A stretch of DNA of 64,000 nt. It comes from an uncultured bacterium (GTDB taxonomy: Bacteria; Actinomycetota; Actinomycetes; S36-B12; CAIYMF01). Of the stretch, positions 35,420 through 44,075 are shown piece by piece. The notes beneath the pieces were generated by a model. The model ran no database searches, was not told the DNA's origin, and saw nothing but the letters and a program-made list of their open reading frames with translations. The DNA is taken from the NCBI GenBank assembly GCA_903826575.1, contig CAIKEU010000064.1, forward strand, positions 29,073-93,072, given 5' to 3'. Position 1 is the stretch's first letter; every line of letters begins with the position of its first letter. A program made the position numbers and the translations under genes.

Positions 35420-36910
35420 TCAGGCTTGGCGTACGACGCGCACCCGCGACATATCTTGTTCGAGAGCGCCGCGGACGTGACCAAATGGTGCGGCTGCAGT
35501 CTTTTGCAGGAAATCGAGATTTTCCGCGGTGATCTCCTCACCGGGCATGAGGTTAGGAATTCCAGGCGGATAGGCCGCGACACTGTCTGCGGAGACTCGA
35601 CCGACGGCGTCTGCGGCGTCGATGATTTCCGAATTGGCGAAGTAGGCCTCACGCACGGTCATGCGGCGCGGCCCAGATTTCGGTAGCGGGATCACGTCAG
35701 CATCGCCGGATTCAGTTCTCGGCAGGGCGAGCAATGCATCCGCTAGCGCGTCAGCGTCAAGTTCGACCCCTGCACCGATGATGCCGACAACCACACTGCC
35801 AGTGGAAAGTTCTAGGTGATGGCCATGCTCTGCGTACAGCAGATGGCGCGCCTCGTGGCCACTGATGCCGCCGCTTCGGGTATCGATCACGATCCGAAGC
35901 GGATCAATATCGATGACCGAGGGAAAGGACAGGATGCGCTGGGTCGCATCGACGAAGCGTCCGTCCGTGGTGATTCGCTCACGGAGTCGGGCTGCCGCGG
36001 CGAGACTGCGCGGGATTCTTTCGTGCCCATGTGCAGCGATCTGACGTCGGGCGAGATCAAGGGACGCAAGCAGTAGCGTTGATTCAGATGTAGATGCCGT
36101 TGTTCGAAGTGACTTGATCACGAATGGCTCGAGCTCGGCGGCTAGCGGGCCGTGACCAAGATGAAGCAATGCTGTCTGACCGAGCGAGCCACCTAGTTTG
36201 TGCATGGACGCGATCACCAGATCAGCGCCAAGGCGAACTGCGTTCATTGGAAGCCCCGGATCGAAGCCGAGGTGGGCACCCCACGCCTCGTCGACGATCA
36301 ACGCCGCGTTATGTCGATGTGCGACGGCTGCAAGAGCGGCAACGTCCGCGCAGGCGCCAAAATAAGAGGGCGTGACCACGATTGCCGCTCTGGCAGAGGG
36401 ATTCTCCGTCAGTGCCTGATCCAGTCTTTCTGGTGTGAGCGTGTGCGAAATTCCTAACTCTAGATCCACATCGGGCGCAATGAATGCGGCCTCAAGCCCT
36501 GATAGTGCGAGGGCATCGATGACTGATGAATGGACGCTTCGTTGCGCAACTAGTGATCCACGCAGCCCAGCGATGGAAAGGCCGGCGGTGATGTTGCCTT
36601 GGCTAGAACCGTTAGTCAGAAACCATGTTCGCTTCGCACCCCACGCCTCGGCCGCCAGCGCAAGCGACTTATCAAGTGCGTTGTCGGGACCGATGTCGAT
36701 GCCGTCGATCATTGTCTGAAAGTCGCGAGTTAGTGCCACGTCGCCGAGGTAGTCCGCGAGCATGGGCTGCGCTTCACGGCTGCCTTGATGGCCTGGAATA
36801 CCCCAGCGAGCGCGGTCGATGTCGACGAATTCAACGAGTGCGTCAATGTACGGCGACGCATCTTGGCGTTGGCGGTCGATGTCATGAACACGAGGTGGCG
36901 GGTTGGTCAT
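35420..36910 (-). CDS. Orn/Lys/Arg decarboxylase, group I PLP fold
   Basis: A 496-aa protein of the SpeA/LdcC-like aspartate-aminotransferase-fold decarboxylases. Visible landmarks: HQGS near the N-terminus, FLTNGSSQGNITA, VVTPSYFGACAD, LIVDEAWGAHLGF with the PLP-binding Asp, and ASMHKLGGSLGQTA with the Schiff-base lysine. The C-terminal part ends PPGIPNLMPGEEITAENLDFL as in the short arginine/lysine decarboxylases. It makes a diamine or agmatine; the substrate is not certain. A Pot-type polyamine importer lies 4 kb away. Confidence 0.87.
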   Translation of the reverse strand: MTNPPPRVHDIDRQRQDASPYIDALVEFVDIDRARWGIPGHQGSREAQPMLADYLGDVALTRDFQTMIDGIDIGPDNALDKSLALAAEAWGAKRTWFLTNGSSQGNITAGLSIAGLRGSLVAQRSVHSSVIDALALSGLEAAFIAPDVDLELGISHTLTPERLDQALTENPSARAAIVVTPSYFGACADVAALAAVAHRHNAALIVDEAWGAHLGFDPGLPMNAVRLGADLVIASMHKLGGSLGQTALLHLGHGPLAAELEPFVIKSLRTTASTSESTLLLASLDLARRQIAAHGHERIPRSLAAAARLRERITTDGRFVDATQRILSFPSVIDIDPLRIVIDTRSGGISGHEARHLLYAEHGHHLELSTGSVVVGIIGAGVELDADALADALLALPRTESGDADVIPLPKSGPRRMTVREAYFANSEIIDAADAVGRVSADSVAAYPPGIPNLMPGEEITAENLDFLQKTAAAPFGHVRGALEQDMSRVRVVRQA

Positions 36911-36989
36911 GGAGAGATCCTCTCACCCGGTCGAAACTTCACATAACAACCTGATCACATGCCCTGACCAGACGGTTCGTTCCTTGTAG

Positions 36990-37005
36990 GGTGGTCTAAA
37001 CCAGT
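36990..37005 (+). promoter_or_regulatory. DasR/dre-like operator
   Basis: The sequence GGTGGTCTAAACCAGT contains the palindrome TGGTCTAAACCA. The published dre site bound by the GntR regulator DasR of Streptomyces centres on TGGTCTAGACCA, so only the centre differs by one base. It overlaps a TAGGGT that could serve as -10 for the ABC cassette. GlcNAc or chitobiose control is an inference. Confidence 0.65.
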
Positions 37006-37031
37006 TCGTCGCGAAGGTTCCGGGAGTTGTT

Positions 37032-38321
37032 ATGCGTCTATCTCGACTGGCGTCCGTCGTTGCCGCACTTGGTGCGTCAGCGCTCTTGATTTCAGGTTGT
37101 AGCAGTTCCTCGGGCGGCGGGACCACGTCGGCGAGTCCCTCTGATCAGGTACTTCGTATCGCGATGACCGAGCCGGGCGCTGACGTCGTCAAGGTGTGGC
37201 AGCAAGTGAAGAGCGAGTACGAAGCCGCGCATCCGGGTTGGACAGTGCAGTACAACTTCCAGAACGATGACATCTACTCGACCGTCGGATTGCCAAGTTT
37301 GCTCAGCGGAGGCAACGCTCCGGATATCTACTTCGAGTGGAGTGGCAATCGTCTGCAAACGCGCGTCGCCGATGGGTACGCAGCGAGCATTGGTGATCAG
37401 CTCAAGGCCAAGGGCGTTACCGACAAGTACGTTGATGGCGCTTTCGGCGGAACGACGGTTGACGGCAAAACAGTGATGCTGCCGCTGGCAAAGGATGTTT
37501 CGAATGTCATCTGGTACAACAAGGATATTTTCGCGAAGCTCGGTTTGACTGCTCCCACAACCTGGGCGGAGTTCGACGCGTTGAACGCGAAGCTGAAGGC
37601 AGCAGGAATCACGCCATATGCGATGGGCAACAAGGATTTGTGGCCAGCCGGGAACTGGAACGCGCACGTGCTGTCGCGCATTGTTGGTGAGCAGGCCTAC
37701 GCGGACGCGCTGAACATGAAGTCGCCAATCGACAGTGCCGACTGGGTTGCGGCGATGGACAAGATGAAGCAGATTCACGATTCCGGGTGGATCAACGACA
37801 GCGTCAACAGCATCAGCGACAACGAGGGTTACACGCTCTTCTTCACCGGCAAGGCAGCCATGACACCAATCGGAAGTTGGCTAGTGGACGTCCGCAATGG
37901 CCAGTCACCCAACTTCAATATGGACTGGTTCAATCTGCCACCGATCGATGGTGGCAAGGGCAACCAACAAAGTGTGATGGGTGTTTCAACCGGACTCGTC
38001 GTGAACGCTAAGAGCGCGAAAATCGATCAGGCCATTGATTACTTTTCCGTGCTGTCCGGTGACGATATTCAAAAGGCGTTCGTCAAGGCTGGAGGATCGT
38101 CACTATCCAAAGCCGGTGCAGCTTCGGGATTGAACCCGCTGTCAGAGCGTCTGCTCAAGCTGATCGAGACTGCGCCTGAAATCGTTTCGCCGCCGGATAC
38201 CGGCTACAACCTCAAGGTCGCCGATGCTCTGAACACGGCGACCTCGGCGATCCTCGGTGGAGCGATGTCATCGCAGGACGCTTTGACCCAAGCCCAACAA
38301 AAGATTGACGCTCTGAAGTAG
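37032..38321 (+). CDS. Sugar ABC binding lipoprotein, possibly amino-sugar
   Basis: ATG 37032 has GGGAG 5 nt upstream. Signal peptide with the lipobox LLISGCSSS, a short Ser/Gly linker, and a family 1 solute-binding domain (LRIAMTEPGADVVKVWQQ, LLSGGNAPDIYFEWSG, VMLPLAKDVSNVIWYNKDIFAKLGL, GNKDLWPAGNWN, GWINDSVNSISDNEGYTLFFTGKAAM). The dre-like operator just upstream points to N-acetylglucosamine or chito-oligosaccharides as ligand; the protein sequence alone does not decide this. Confidence 0.88.
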   Translation: MRLSRLASVVAALGASALLISGCSSSSGGGTTSASPSDQVLRIAMTEPGADVVKVWQQVKSEYEAAHPGWTVQYNFQNDDIYSTVGLPSLLSGGNAPDIYFEWSGNRLQTRVADGYAASIGDQLKAKGVTDKYVDGAFGGTTVDGKTVMLPLAKDVSNVIWYNKDIFAKLGLTAPTTWAEFDALNAKLKAAGITPYAMGNKDLWPAGNWNAHVLSRIVGEQAYADALNMKSPIDSADWVAAMDKMKQIHDSGWINDSVNSISDNEGYTLFFTGKAAMTPIGSWLVDVRNGQSPNFNMDWFNLPPIDGGKGNQQSVMGVSTGLVVNAKSAKIDQAIDYFSVLSGDDIQKAFVKAGGSSLSKAGAASGLNPLSERLLKLIETAPEIVSPPDTGYNLKVADALNTATSAILGGAMSSQDALTQAQQKIDALK

Positions 38322-38377
38322 CGTTCTCCCGTGCGAACGTTCGTCTCGTACTCCGTCCGACTTCGGGAGCAGAGTTA

Positions 38378-39253
38378 GTGAAACCGAACCGCGGTTGGAC
38401 GCCGTACCTTTTCGTCTTGCCGGCGTTTTTGGTTTTTGCCGTCGCCATTCTGCTACCGGTTTTGGCGACCTTTGGGCTGAGCTTTACCCGCTGGGACGGC
38501 AGCGGGCCGCTGAAGTTCAAAGGGATCGCGAATTACACCCGAGCGCTGCACGACTCGGTTTACATCTCGTCGTACTGGCATGTGCTCATTTACGTCGTCG
38601 CGACGATTGTTCTTGAGGTTCTTCTGGGTTTACTGCTGGCGGGCGCGGTTTCGGCTAGGCCAGGGACAACGTTCTATCGAGTCGCCTTTTTCATCCCTGT
38701 TATGTTGCCGCTCGTTGTTATCGCCGTGCTCTGGAGCTTCGTTCTCAACCCTGACTTTGGGCTACTCAATGCGGGGCTCGATGCGGTGGGGCTCGGAGGT
38801 TGGAAGCGCGTGTGGCTTGGCGATCCGAACACCGCCCTGCTCGCGATCTCGGTGATTTCAGGGTGGATCTTTGCCGGTTTCTACATGGCGATCTTCTACG
38901 CAGGGTTTGCTCGCATTCCCAAGGACATCATCGAAAGTGCCCGTCTCGACGGCGCTGGTGAGTGGACGATCTTTCGTCGCATGAAAGTTCCGTTGGTGCG
39001 TGGAATTACTGAGATCGCTGTCTTGCTCTGCGTGACGGGCGGTATCCAGGTTTTCGACCTGGTGTTCGTTCTGACGAACGGTGGGCCGTATAACACCACT
39101 GAGGTGCCGACCACCTACCTGGTGAAGACGGTGTTCCGTGATCAGGATGTTGGTTACGGTTCTGCGCTCGCGGTGATTCTGACTGTGGTGATTGCGTTGA
39201 TTGGTTTGCTGTATTCGAGGCTTCGCCGCAAGACGTCGGATGTGGAGTTCTGA
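38378..39253 (+). CDS. Sugar ABC permease, MalF/UgpA type
   Basis: GTG 38378, preceded by GGGAGCAGAG. Six membrane helices and the EAA loop DIIESARLDGAGEWTIFRRMKVPL. 291 aa. The stop overlaps the next permease start in TGATG. It is the second gene of the cassette behind the dre-like site; no ATPase is encoded with it. Confidence 0.9.
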   Translation: MKPNRGWTPYLFVLPAFLVFAVAILLPVLATFGLSFTRWDGSGPLKFKGIANYTRALHDSVYISSYWHVLIYVVATIVLEVLLGLLLAGAVSARPGTTFYRVAFFIPVMLPLVVIAVLWSFVLNPDFGLLNAGLDAVGLGGWKRVWLGDPNTALLAISVISGWIFAGFYMAIFYAGFARIPKDIIESARLDGAGEWTIFRRMKVPLVRGITEIAVLLCVTGGIQVFDLVFVLTNGGPYNTTEVPTTYLVKTVFRDQDVGYGSALAVILTVVIALIGLLYSRLRRKTSDVEF

Positions 39254-40134
39254 TGGCTACATTCGACGCCGTTTCCAACTCGGATGCAGCTCAATCCTTT
39301 GCCGGCCGCAAGAAGGGTGTCAGGCCATCCGACGTTCTCTTCCACGTTGTCATGACGATCTACGCGATGCTCTTCTTTTTGCCACTGTTGTGGATGGCAA
39401 TGTCGTCCTTCAAGACGAATGGTCAAATCTTTCAATCACCATTCGCATTACCGACGTCGTGGGATTGGTCAGTATTCGCGACGGCTTGGGCCGATGGCGG
39501 AATTGGTCAATATGCGGTTAATAGTTTCATCGTGACGGCCGTCTCGATGGTAGCAATTCTGGGTTTGGGGTCGATGGCCGCATTTGCCTTCTCCCGAATG
39601 AAGTTTCGGGGCTCAGGGTTGTTGCTGACGCTCTTTACGCTGGGCCTTCTGCTCCCGATCCAGTCATACTTCATTGCTCAGAACTCGCTATTCGAATACC
39701 TGCATCTCAAGGACACCCGCTGGGCGCTGATCATTCCGTACACCGCCATGGGGCTCCCATTAGCGATCTGGCTATTGAAGGCGTACCTCGATTCCCTACC
39801 GAAGGAGCTGTTTGAGGCGGCCCGTATCGATGGTGCAGGGGACTTGCGAATCTACTGGAGTGTTGTCTTACCCCTTGTGCGCTCAGGCATGGCCACAGTA
39901 GCAATCTTCAGTGCGCTAGCAGCTTGGAACGAATTCTTGCTTGCGTTGCTCTACATCCAAAATGATGAATTGAAGACGATCCCCGTTGGTCTGCTTGCGT
40001 TCTCAACAAAGTACATAACCGACTACCACCTGCTTTTCGCAGCCCTAACGATCGTCACCATCCCCATGATCGTCATTTACGTACTCTTCCATCGACGCAT
40101 CGCCCAAGGATTAACGGAAGGCTCGCTCAAATAG
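39253..40134 (+). CDS. Sugar ABC permease, MalG/UgpE type
   Basis: ATG 39253 shares a base with the upstream stop (TGATG). Six helices after a 25-residue polar N-terminus, with the EAA loop ELFEAARIDGAGDLRIYWSVVLPL. It ends 7 nt from the convergent GlcG/HbpS gene. Confidence 0.9.
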   Translation: MATFDAVSNSDAAQSFAGRKKGVRPSDVLFHVVMTIYAMLFFLPLLWMAMSSFKTNGQIFQSPFALPTSWDWSVFATAWADGGIGQYAVNSFIVTAVSMVAILGLGSMAAFAFSRMKFRGSGLLLTLFTLGLLLPIQSYFIAQNSLFEYLHLKDTRWALIIPYTAMGLPLAIWLLKAYLDSLPKELFEAARIDGAGDLRIYWSVVLPLVRSGMATVAIFSALAAWNEFLLALLYIQNDELKTIPVGLLAFSTKYITDYHLLFAALTIVTIPMIVIYVLFHRRIAQGLTEGSLK

Positions 40135-40141
40135 GTTGGCG

Positions 40142-40570
40142 TTAGCCAATGACTGCCGTGATGGCAGTTTGCCCGCACTCGGCGTCCTGAGCACCGGTAC
40201 CACCGCTGACTCCTATGGCACCGGCTAATCCGCTATCAGAAAACACCGGAAGTCCGCCTTCATAAACCACGACGCGTCCGCCCTCAGTGCTGGTGACGCC
40301 CCAATCGTCGCCACCTGGCTGAGACGACAGTCGCAGGTCGCCGGACGGAATCTGCCAAAGCGTTGCGGTGTAGGCCTTATCCGTTGCCAATCTCATTGCG
40401 CCGAGCGGAGCATCGTCCATTCGCGCGGAGGCGATGAGATTGCCGGATGCATCGGCCACGACAACGGAGACTGCGATCCCGATGTTTGTGGCGTGATCGA
40501 CAGCGGCCGCGACCAGTGCTTGGGCACTGGCTAGTGAAATCTGCGAGCGGCTAATGAAGCTATCTGACAT
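40142..40570 (-). CDS. GlcG/HbpS family protein
   Basis: ATG 40570 has AAGGAG 6 nt upstream; the track ORF start at 40747 is false because it runs through the preceding gene. The 142-aa protein has the GlcG/HbpS (DUF336) fold: ALVAAAVDHATNIGIAVSVVVADASGNLIASARMDDAPLGAM, and the glycine-rich GLAGAIGVSGGTGAQDAECG end. Relatives bind heme or cofactors, and HbpS of Streptomyces is extracellular, but no signal peptide is seen here. It lies 38 nt after the lipoprotein gene, in the same direction as the Pot operon. Confidence 0.85.
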   Translation of the reverse strand: MSDSFISRSQISLASAQALVAAAVDHATNIGIAVSVVVADASGNLIASARMDDAPLGAMRLATDKAYTATLWQIPSGDLRLSSQPGGDDWGVTSTEGGRVVVYEGGLPVFSDSGLAGAIGVSGGTGAQDAECGQTAITAVIG

Positions 40571-40608
40571 GACGAACTCCTTGGTGAGTGTTGAGATAAT
40601 GGCGTCGA

Positions 40609-41196
40609 TCATGGACGAGTGGGCTGGCTTAAGACTTCCTGTAATCGCTGCTTGGTGGCCATTGGTCCGTTGATGGTTACCCAACTCAGGCGCGGACCAT
40701 CGGTGAGCACCGCCGTGAGAACGGGATTCGCTCCGTGGCATGCGCACTCGGGTGGGACGAACAGTGTTCCTGTTCGCGATCCATGTGTGAGCGCAGTGGA
40801 ACCCGTTGCCTCGCCAAAATAGGCGGTTGACTGTTTGCGCACTGAATTGAGGTAGGCGTTGGCTCCCTCGGCGGAGCTGAAAAGTAACTCACGATCGCGA
40901 ATGAGTGTCAGATCTTTGGACGGTCCCTGAAATGTTCGCTGACGGCCCGCCACGAAACCGGCGGCGGACAATTGGTCGGCGACCCCCTGAACCGTACCTT
41001 CGCTCTGAAGTGACTGCGGTGTTATGGCCACAGTCGCTTCGGCTAGTCCGGGTGTGGGAGAGCTAACAAGTAACGGTAGTGGTGCTGACGTACTCGACGA
41101 TGTTGGTGCGGGCGCGCTAGTCGACTGGGCGCATGCGCTGCTGGTCATCACGCTTAGCGCAACGACGCAGCAGGAGATGAGTCGACGAAATCGCAT
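40609..41196 (-). CDS. Lipoprotein of unknown function, coupled to Pot ATPase gene
   Basis: ATG 41196 overlaps the stop of the ATPase gene in TGATG; the longer track start is rejected. The N-terminus MRFRRLISCCVVALSVMTSSACAQ is a lipoprotein signal (lipobox SSAC), followed by a Ser/Thr/Pro linker to about residue 55. The 140-residue mature part (VQGVADQLSAAGFVAGRQ, LLFSSAEGANAYLNSV, LFVPPECACHGANPVLTAVL) is not a family I recognise; it contains a CAC cysteine pair. Tight coupling suggests a role next to the polyamine importer. Confidence 0.7.
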   Translation of the reverse strand: MRFRRLISCCVVALSVMTSSACAQSTSAPAPTSSSTSAPLPLLVSSPTPGLAEATVAITPQSLQSEGTVQGVADQLSAAGFVAGRQRTFQGPSKDLTLIRDRELLFSSAEGANAYLNSVRKQSTAYFGEATGSTALTHGSRTGTLFVPPECACHGANPVLTAVLTDGPRLSWVTINGPMATKQRLQEVLSQPTRP

Positions 41197-42284
41197 CAGC
41201 TCGTTTCGGGTAGAACCCGCAACGCCCAATCCGGTAGATGAACTGAAACTGCATTGCCAGCGGCCCACGTCGGATCGTCACCCGCTTGTGAGTTCTGCAC
41301 TAGGGCAGTTAGCGTTTGACCGTTCGCGAGTAGAAGGCTGACTTGCGTTCCAGAGCCGTGATAGACCGAACGCTGCACCAAGGCGGATACGTAGTTCGGT
41401 CCGGTGATGTTGGCTGGCTCGATCCCAATCCGCTCAGGCCGAATGACGACCTTGACCGAGCCACGTGACGCTGTCTGGCCAGCCGCCGCCCGCAGCGCCA
41501 AGCCGTCGGCCAGCTCGATAGTGACGCCGCCACCATCTGGGGCAATCGCCTTCGCATCCATGGTGTTGGAAACGCCAAGGAAGTCGGCTACATAGGCTGA
41601 TGCCGGCTCGTCGTACATCTCCCGCGGTGGTGACACCTGTTCGACCTTGCCATGGTTCATGACGGCGATTCTGTCGCTCATCGTGAGTGCTTCCTCTTGA
41701 TCGTGAGTCACGTACACGAACGTGATACCGACCTGCTCTTGTAGAGATTTGAGTTCAACCTGCAACTGGCGCCGTAGCTTTGCATCTAGGGCACCGAGTG
41801 GCTCGTCGAGTAACAGAACCGAGGGCTGCATGACTAGGGCGCGTGCTAGGGCTACGCGCTGTTGCTGCCCGCCCGACAGTTGTGCGGGCTTGCGGTGAGC
41901 CATCGATTGCATCTGTACGAGTTCTAGCGCCTCGCCAACGCGTCGCTTCACTTCATCGCCTGCGACCTTCGAACGTTTCAACCCAAAGGCAACGTTGTCC
42001 TCAACCTTCATGTGAGGGAACAGCGCGTAGCTTTGAAACACGGTGTGCACATTGCGCTTGCTCGCGGGTGTACCGGCCATGTCTATTCCGTCGAGACGCA
42101 CCTCGCCCGACGTCGGCTGCTCGAATCCGGCAATCATGCGTAACGATGTTGTTTTACCGCATCCCGAAGGTCCGAGAAGCGAAAAGAATTCCCCGGCGGG
42201 GATGAGTAGATCGATACCGTCAACCGCGGTGAAGTTATCGAACTTCTTCACCAGGGAAACGAGTTGTACCTCGCCAGTAGACAC
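41196..42284 (-). CDS. ABC transporter ATPase, PotA-like
   Basis: A 362-aa ABC ATPase with Walker A GPSGCGKTT, Q-loop FQSYALFPHM, signature LSGGQQQRVALARAL, Walker B LLLDEPLGALD and the H-loop VYVTHDQEEAL, plus a C-terminal TOBE-type regulatory domain (VVIRPERIGIEP). Length and order match PotA of spermidine/putrescine importers. Start GTG 42284 has AGGAG upstream. It is the only transporter ATPase in the window and belongs to the four-gene Pot operon; sharing with the sugar cassettes is possible but unproven. Confidence 0.92.
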   Translation of the reverse strand: MSTGEVQLVSLVKKFDNFTAVDGIDLLIPAGEFFSLLGPSGCGKTTSLRMIAGFEQPTSGEVRLDGIDMAGTPASKRNVHTVFQSYALFPHMKVEDNVAFGLKRSKVAGDEVKRRVGEALELVQMQSMAHRKPAQLSGGQQQRVALARALVMQPSVLLLDEPLGALDAKLRRQLQVELKSLQEQVGITFVYVTHDQEEALTMSDRIAVMNHGKVEQVSPPREMYDEPASAYVADFLGVSNTMDAKAIAPDGGGVTIELADGLALRAAAGQTASRGSVKVVIRPERIGIEPANITGPNYVSALVQRSVYHGSGTQVSLLLANGQTLTALVQNSQAGDDPTWAAGNAVSVHLPDWALRVLPETS

Positions 42285-42293
42285 AGGTAGCTC

Positions 42294-43145
42294 CTAGGTA
42301 GTTGCGAGGGTGTCGGCTGACGACACATCGACGGATGCAGAAGTGCGGCCTTCGATGCGGCGCTCGGCCCATCGGCGTCCAAGTTCGGAAAGTCCAACAA
42401 TAAGCAAGGAAATGGCAATCACAAGGGTGCCAATTGCGATGAGTTGCGGCAAGATCGCCGGGCTACGCGCCCCGCCGTACAGGAACACTGGGTAGGTCGG
42501 CTGCCCTGACGGATATAGAAACGAGGCGATTGCGAACTCATCGAAGCTTGTGCTGAAACAGATGATGAAACTCGACAGTAGGGCGGGTAGCAGCAGGGGG
42601 AAGGTGACGAGCCTGAAGGCAGCGAAATCACTAGCGCCCAGATCCCGTGCTGCTTCATTGAGTGAGCCGTCGAGCGAACGAAGCCGCGGCAGGATCACGA
42701 GCAGTGCAAAGGGGAGGGCGATAACAGCATGTCCGAGCGCGATCTCCCATAGGGCGTTCTTGAAATGAAGCGCCTGCAACAGAATCAACATGCCCACGGC
42801 TAGCGAGATGTACGGAACAACGAGCGGCAGCAGTAGTGCGCCAATTGCGACCGGCTCACCTGGGACTCGCTTTGCATTGAGCCCGATGGCTGCCATGATC
42901 CCGAGTGCCGTGGCCACTACAGATGCCAGGACGCCGATTGCCGCACTCCGCAGGAGCGCCGACGTAAGGTCCGTATTGCTGAATGCGTCGGTGAACCACT
43001 TGGTAGTGAAGCCCTGAATCGGCAGCGTTGGCGTTGTTCCGGAGTTGAAAGCGAACAGCACCAGCACCGCAAGAGGCAAAAACAGGAACGCAACCATCAG
43101 GACGAAGTAGATCCACAGCAGTGAACTTCCAAGACGGCCAGTCAT
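42294..43145 (-). CDS. ABC permease, PotC-like
   Basis: A 283-aa permease with six helices; the cytoplasmic EAA loop reads SLNEAARDLGASDFAAFRLVTFPLL. The N-terminal signature YFVLMVAFLFLPLAVLVLFAFNSG is typical of PotC. ATG 43145 overlaps the PotB-like stop by 4 bp. It forms the inner-membrane channel with PotB for polyamines or a similar cation. Confidence 0.9.
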   Translation of the reverse strand: MTGRLGSSLLWIYFVLMVAFLFLPLAVLVLFAFNSGTTPTLPIQGFTTKWFTDAFSNTDLTSALLRSAAIGVLASVVATALGIMAAIGLNAKRVPGEPVAIGALLLPLVVPYISLAVGMLILLQALHFKNALWEIALGHAVIALPFALLVILPRLRSLDGSLNEAARDLGASDFAAFRLVTFPLLLPALLSSFIICFSTSFDEFAIASFLYPSGQPTYPVFLYGGARSPAILPQLIAIGTLVIAISLLIVGLSELGRRWAERRIEGRTSASVDVSSADTLATT

Positions 43146-44047
43146 GACACCTCCGCAGCAGGTCGTCGCAGATCGGCGGAAAGGAATCGGCCAAAGACCA
43201 GCATTAAAATGAGCACGAGAAGAATCAGCGTCATCGCTAGAACTGAACCGTAGTTCCAGTCAGGTGAGTCGCTGAAGAAGGATTGGATCTGATTACCGAA
43301 GAGTTGGCTTTCCGGGCCGCCGACGAGAAGTGGCGTGATGAACTCACCCGTCGTCGGAATGAGAACGAAGACGAAGCCGGCAATGATCCCGGGAATGCTG
43401 AGCGGCAGAGTCACTTTCAGAAATGACGTGAAACGGCTAGCGCCAAGGTCCTCAGCGGCCTCAAGCAAGCGCCGATCCATGTTTTCCATGACGACGAACA
43501 TAGGCAGTGCGACGAACGGAATCCATGAATAGAACAGCACGAGCGCTACCGAGAAGTTGCTATAGATAAGCCACGTGACCGAATCGCCCTGTGGTCGTAG
43601 GTGGGCCCACCACAGGAACGAGTTCACGACCCCGTTCTCGTTCAAGATGATCTGCCACGCGATGACGCGCAGAAGGAAGCTGGTGAAGAACGGCGCTAGC
43701 ACTAAAAGCAACAGCGTGTAGCGATTCTTGCGAGCGACGAATGATAGAAAATACGCCAGAGGATATGCGGCGATGGTGACTGCTACTGAGACCAGCACAG
43801 TGATCAATAGTGAGTGCCAAAAAAGATTCCTGAACGGATTGTTCTCGCCGAAAAGAAAGTCTTTCCAGTTGCTCAGATCGAAGGCTGTCTTGGTGCCTGG
43901 AATATTGCTCCGCAGCCCGACGCTGAAAAGTGCAATGTAAACCAGCGGAACAACAACAAGAACGAGGACGAACGCAACGGGGGGCCAGACCCAAAGGCCC
44001 TGCCCCCCGATGCGTCGTGAGGTTGATCGGCTCATTCCACCAGGCAC
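43142..44047 (-). CDS. ABC permease, PotB-like
   Basis: A 301-aa six-helix permease with the EAA loop RLLEAAEDLGASRFTSFLKVTLPL and the PotB-type region FLLRVIAWQIILNENGVVN. The start could be GTG 44047 or ATG 44035; an AAGGGA lies between them and the upstream gene. It is 28 nt downstream of the binding-protein gene. Confidence 0.9.
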   Translation of the reverse strand: MPGGMSRSTSRRIGGQGLWVWPPVAFVLVLVVVPLVYIALFSVGLRSNIPGTKTAFDLSNWKDFLFGENNPFRNLFWHSLLITVLVSVAVTIAAYPLAYFLSFVARKNRYTLLLLVLAPFFTSFLLRVIAWQIILNENGVVNSFLWWAHLRPQGDSVTWLIYSNFSVALVLFYSWIPFVALPMFVVMENMDRRLLEAAEDLGASRFTSFLKVTLPLSIPGIIAGFVFVLIPTTGEFITPLLVGGPESQLFGNQIQSFFSDSPDWNYGSVLAMTLILLVLILMLVFGRFLSADLRRPAAEVS

Positions 44048-44075
44048 AATCCCTTAGTTACCATGACGTTTGCGG

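Noticed and set aside
37092-37778. 228-aa minus-strand ORF
   Set aside because: Shadow of the sugar-binding lipoprotein gene; composition without hydrophobic pattern or motifs.
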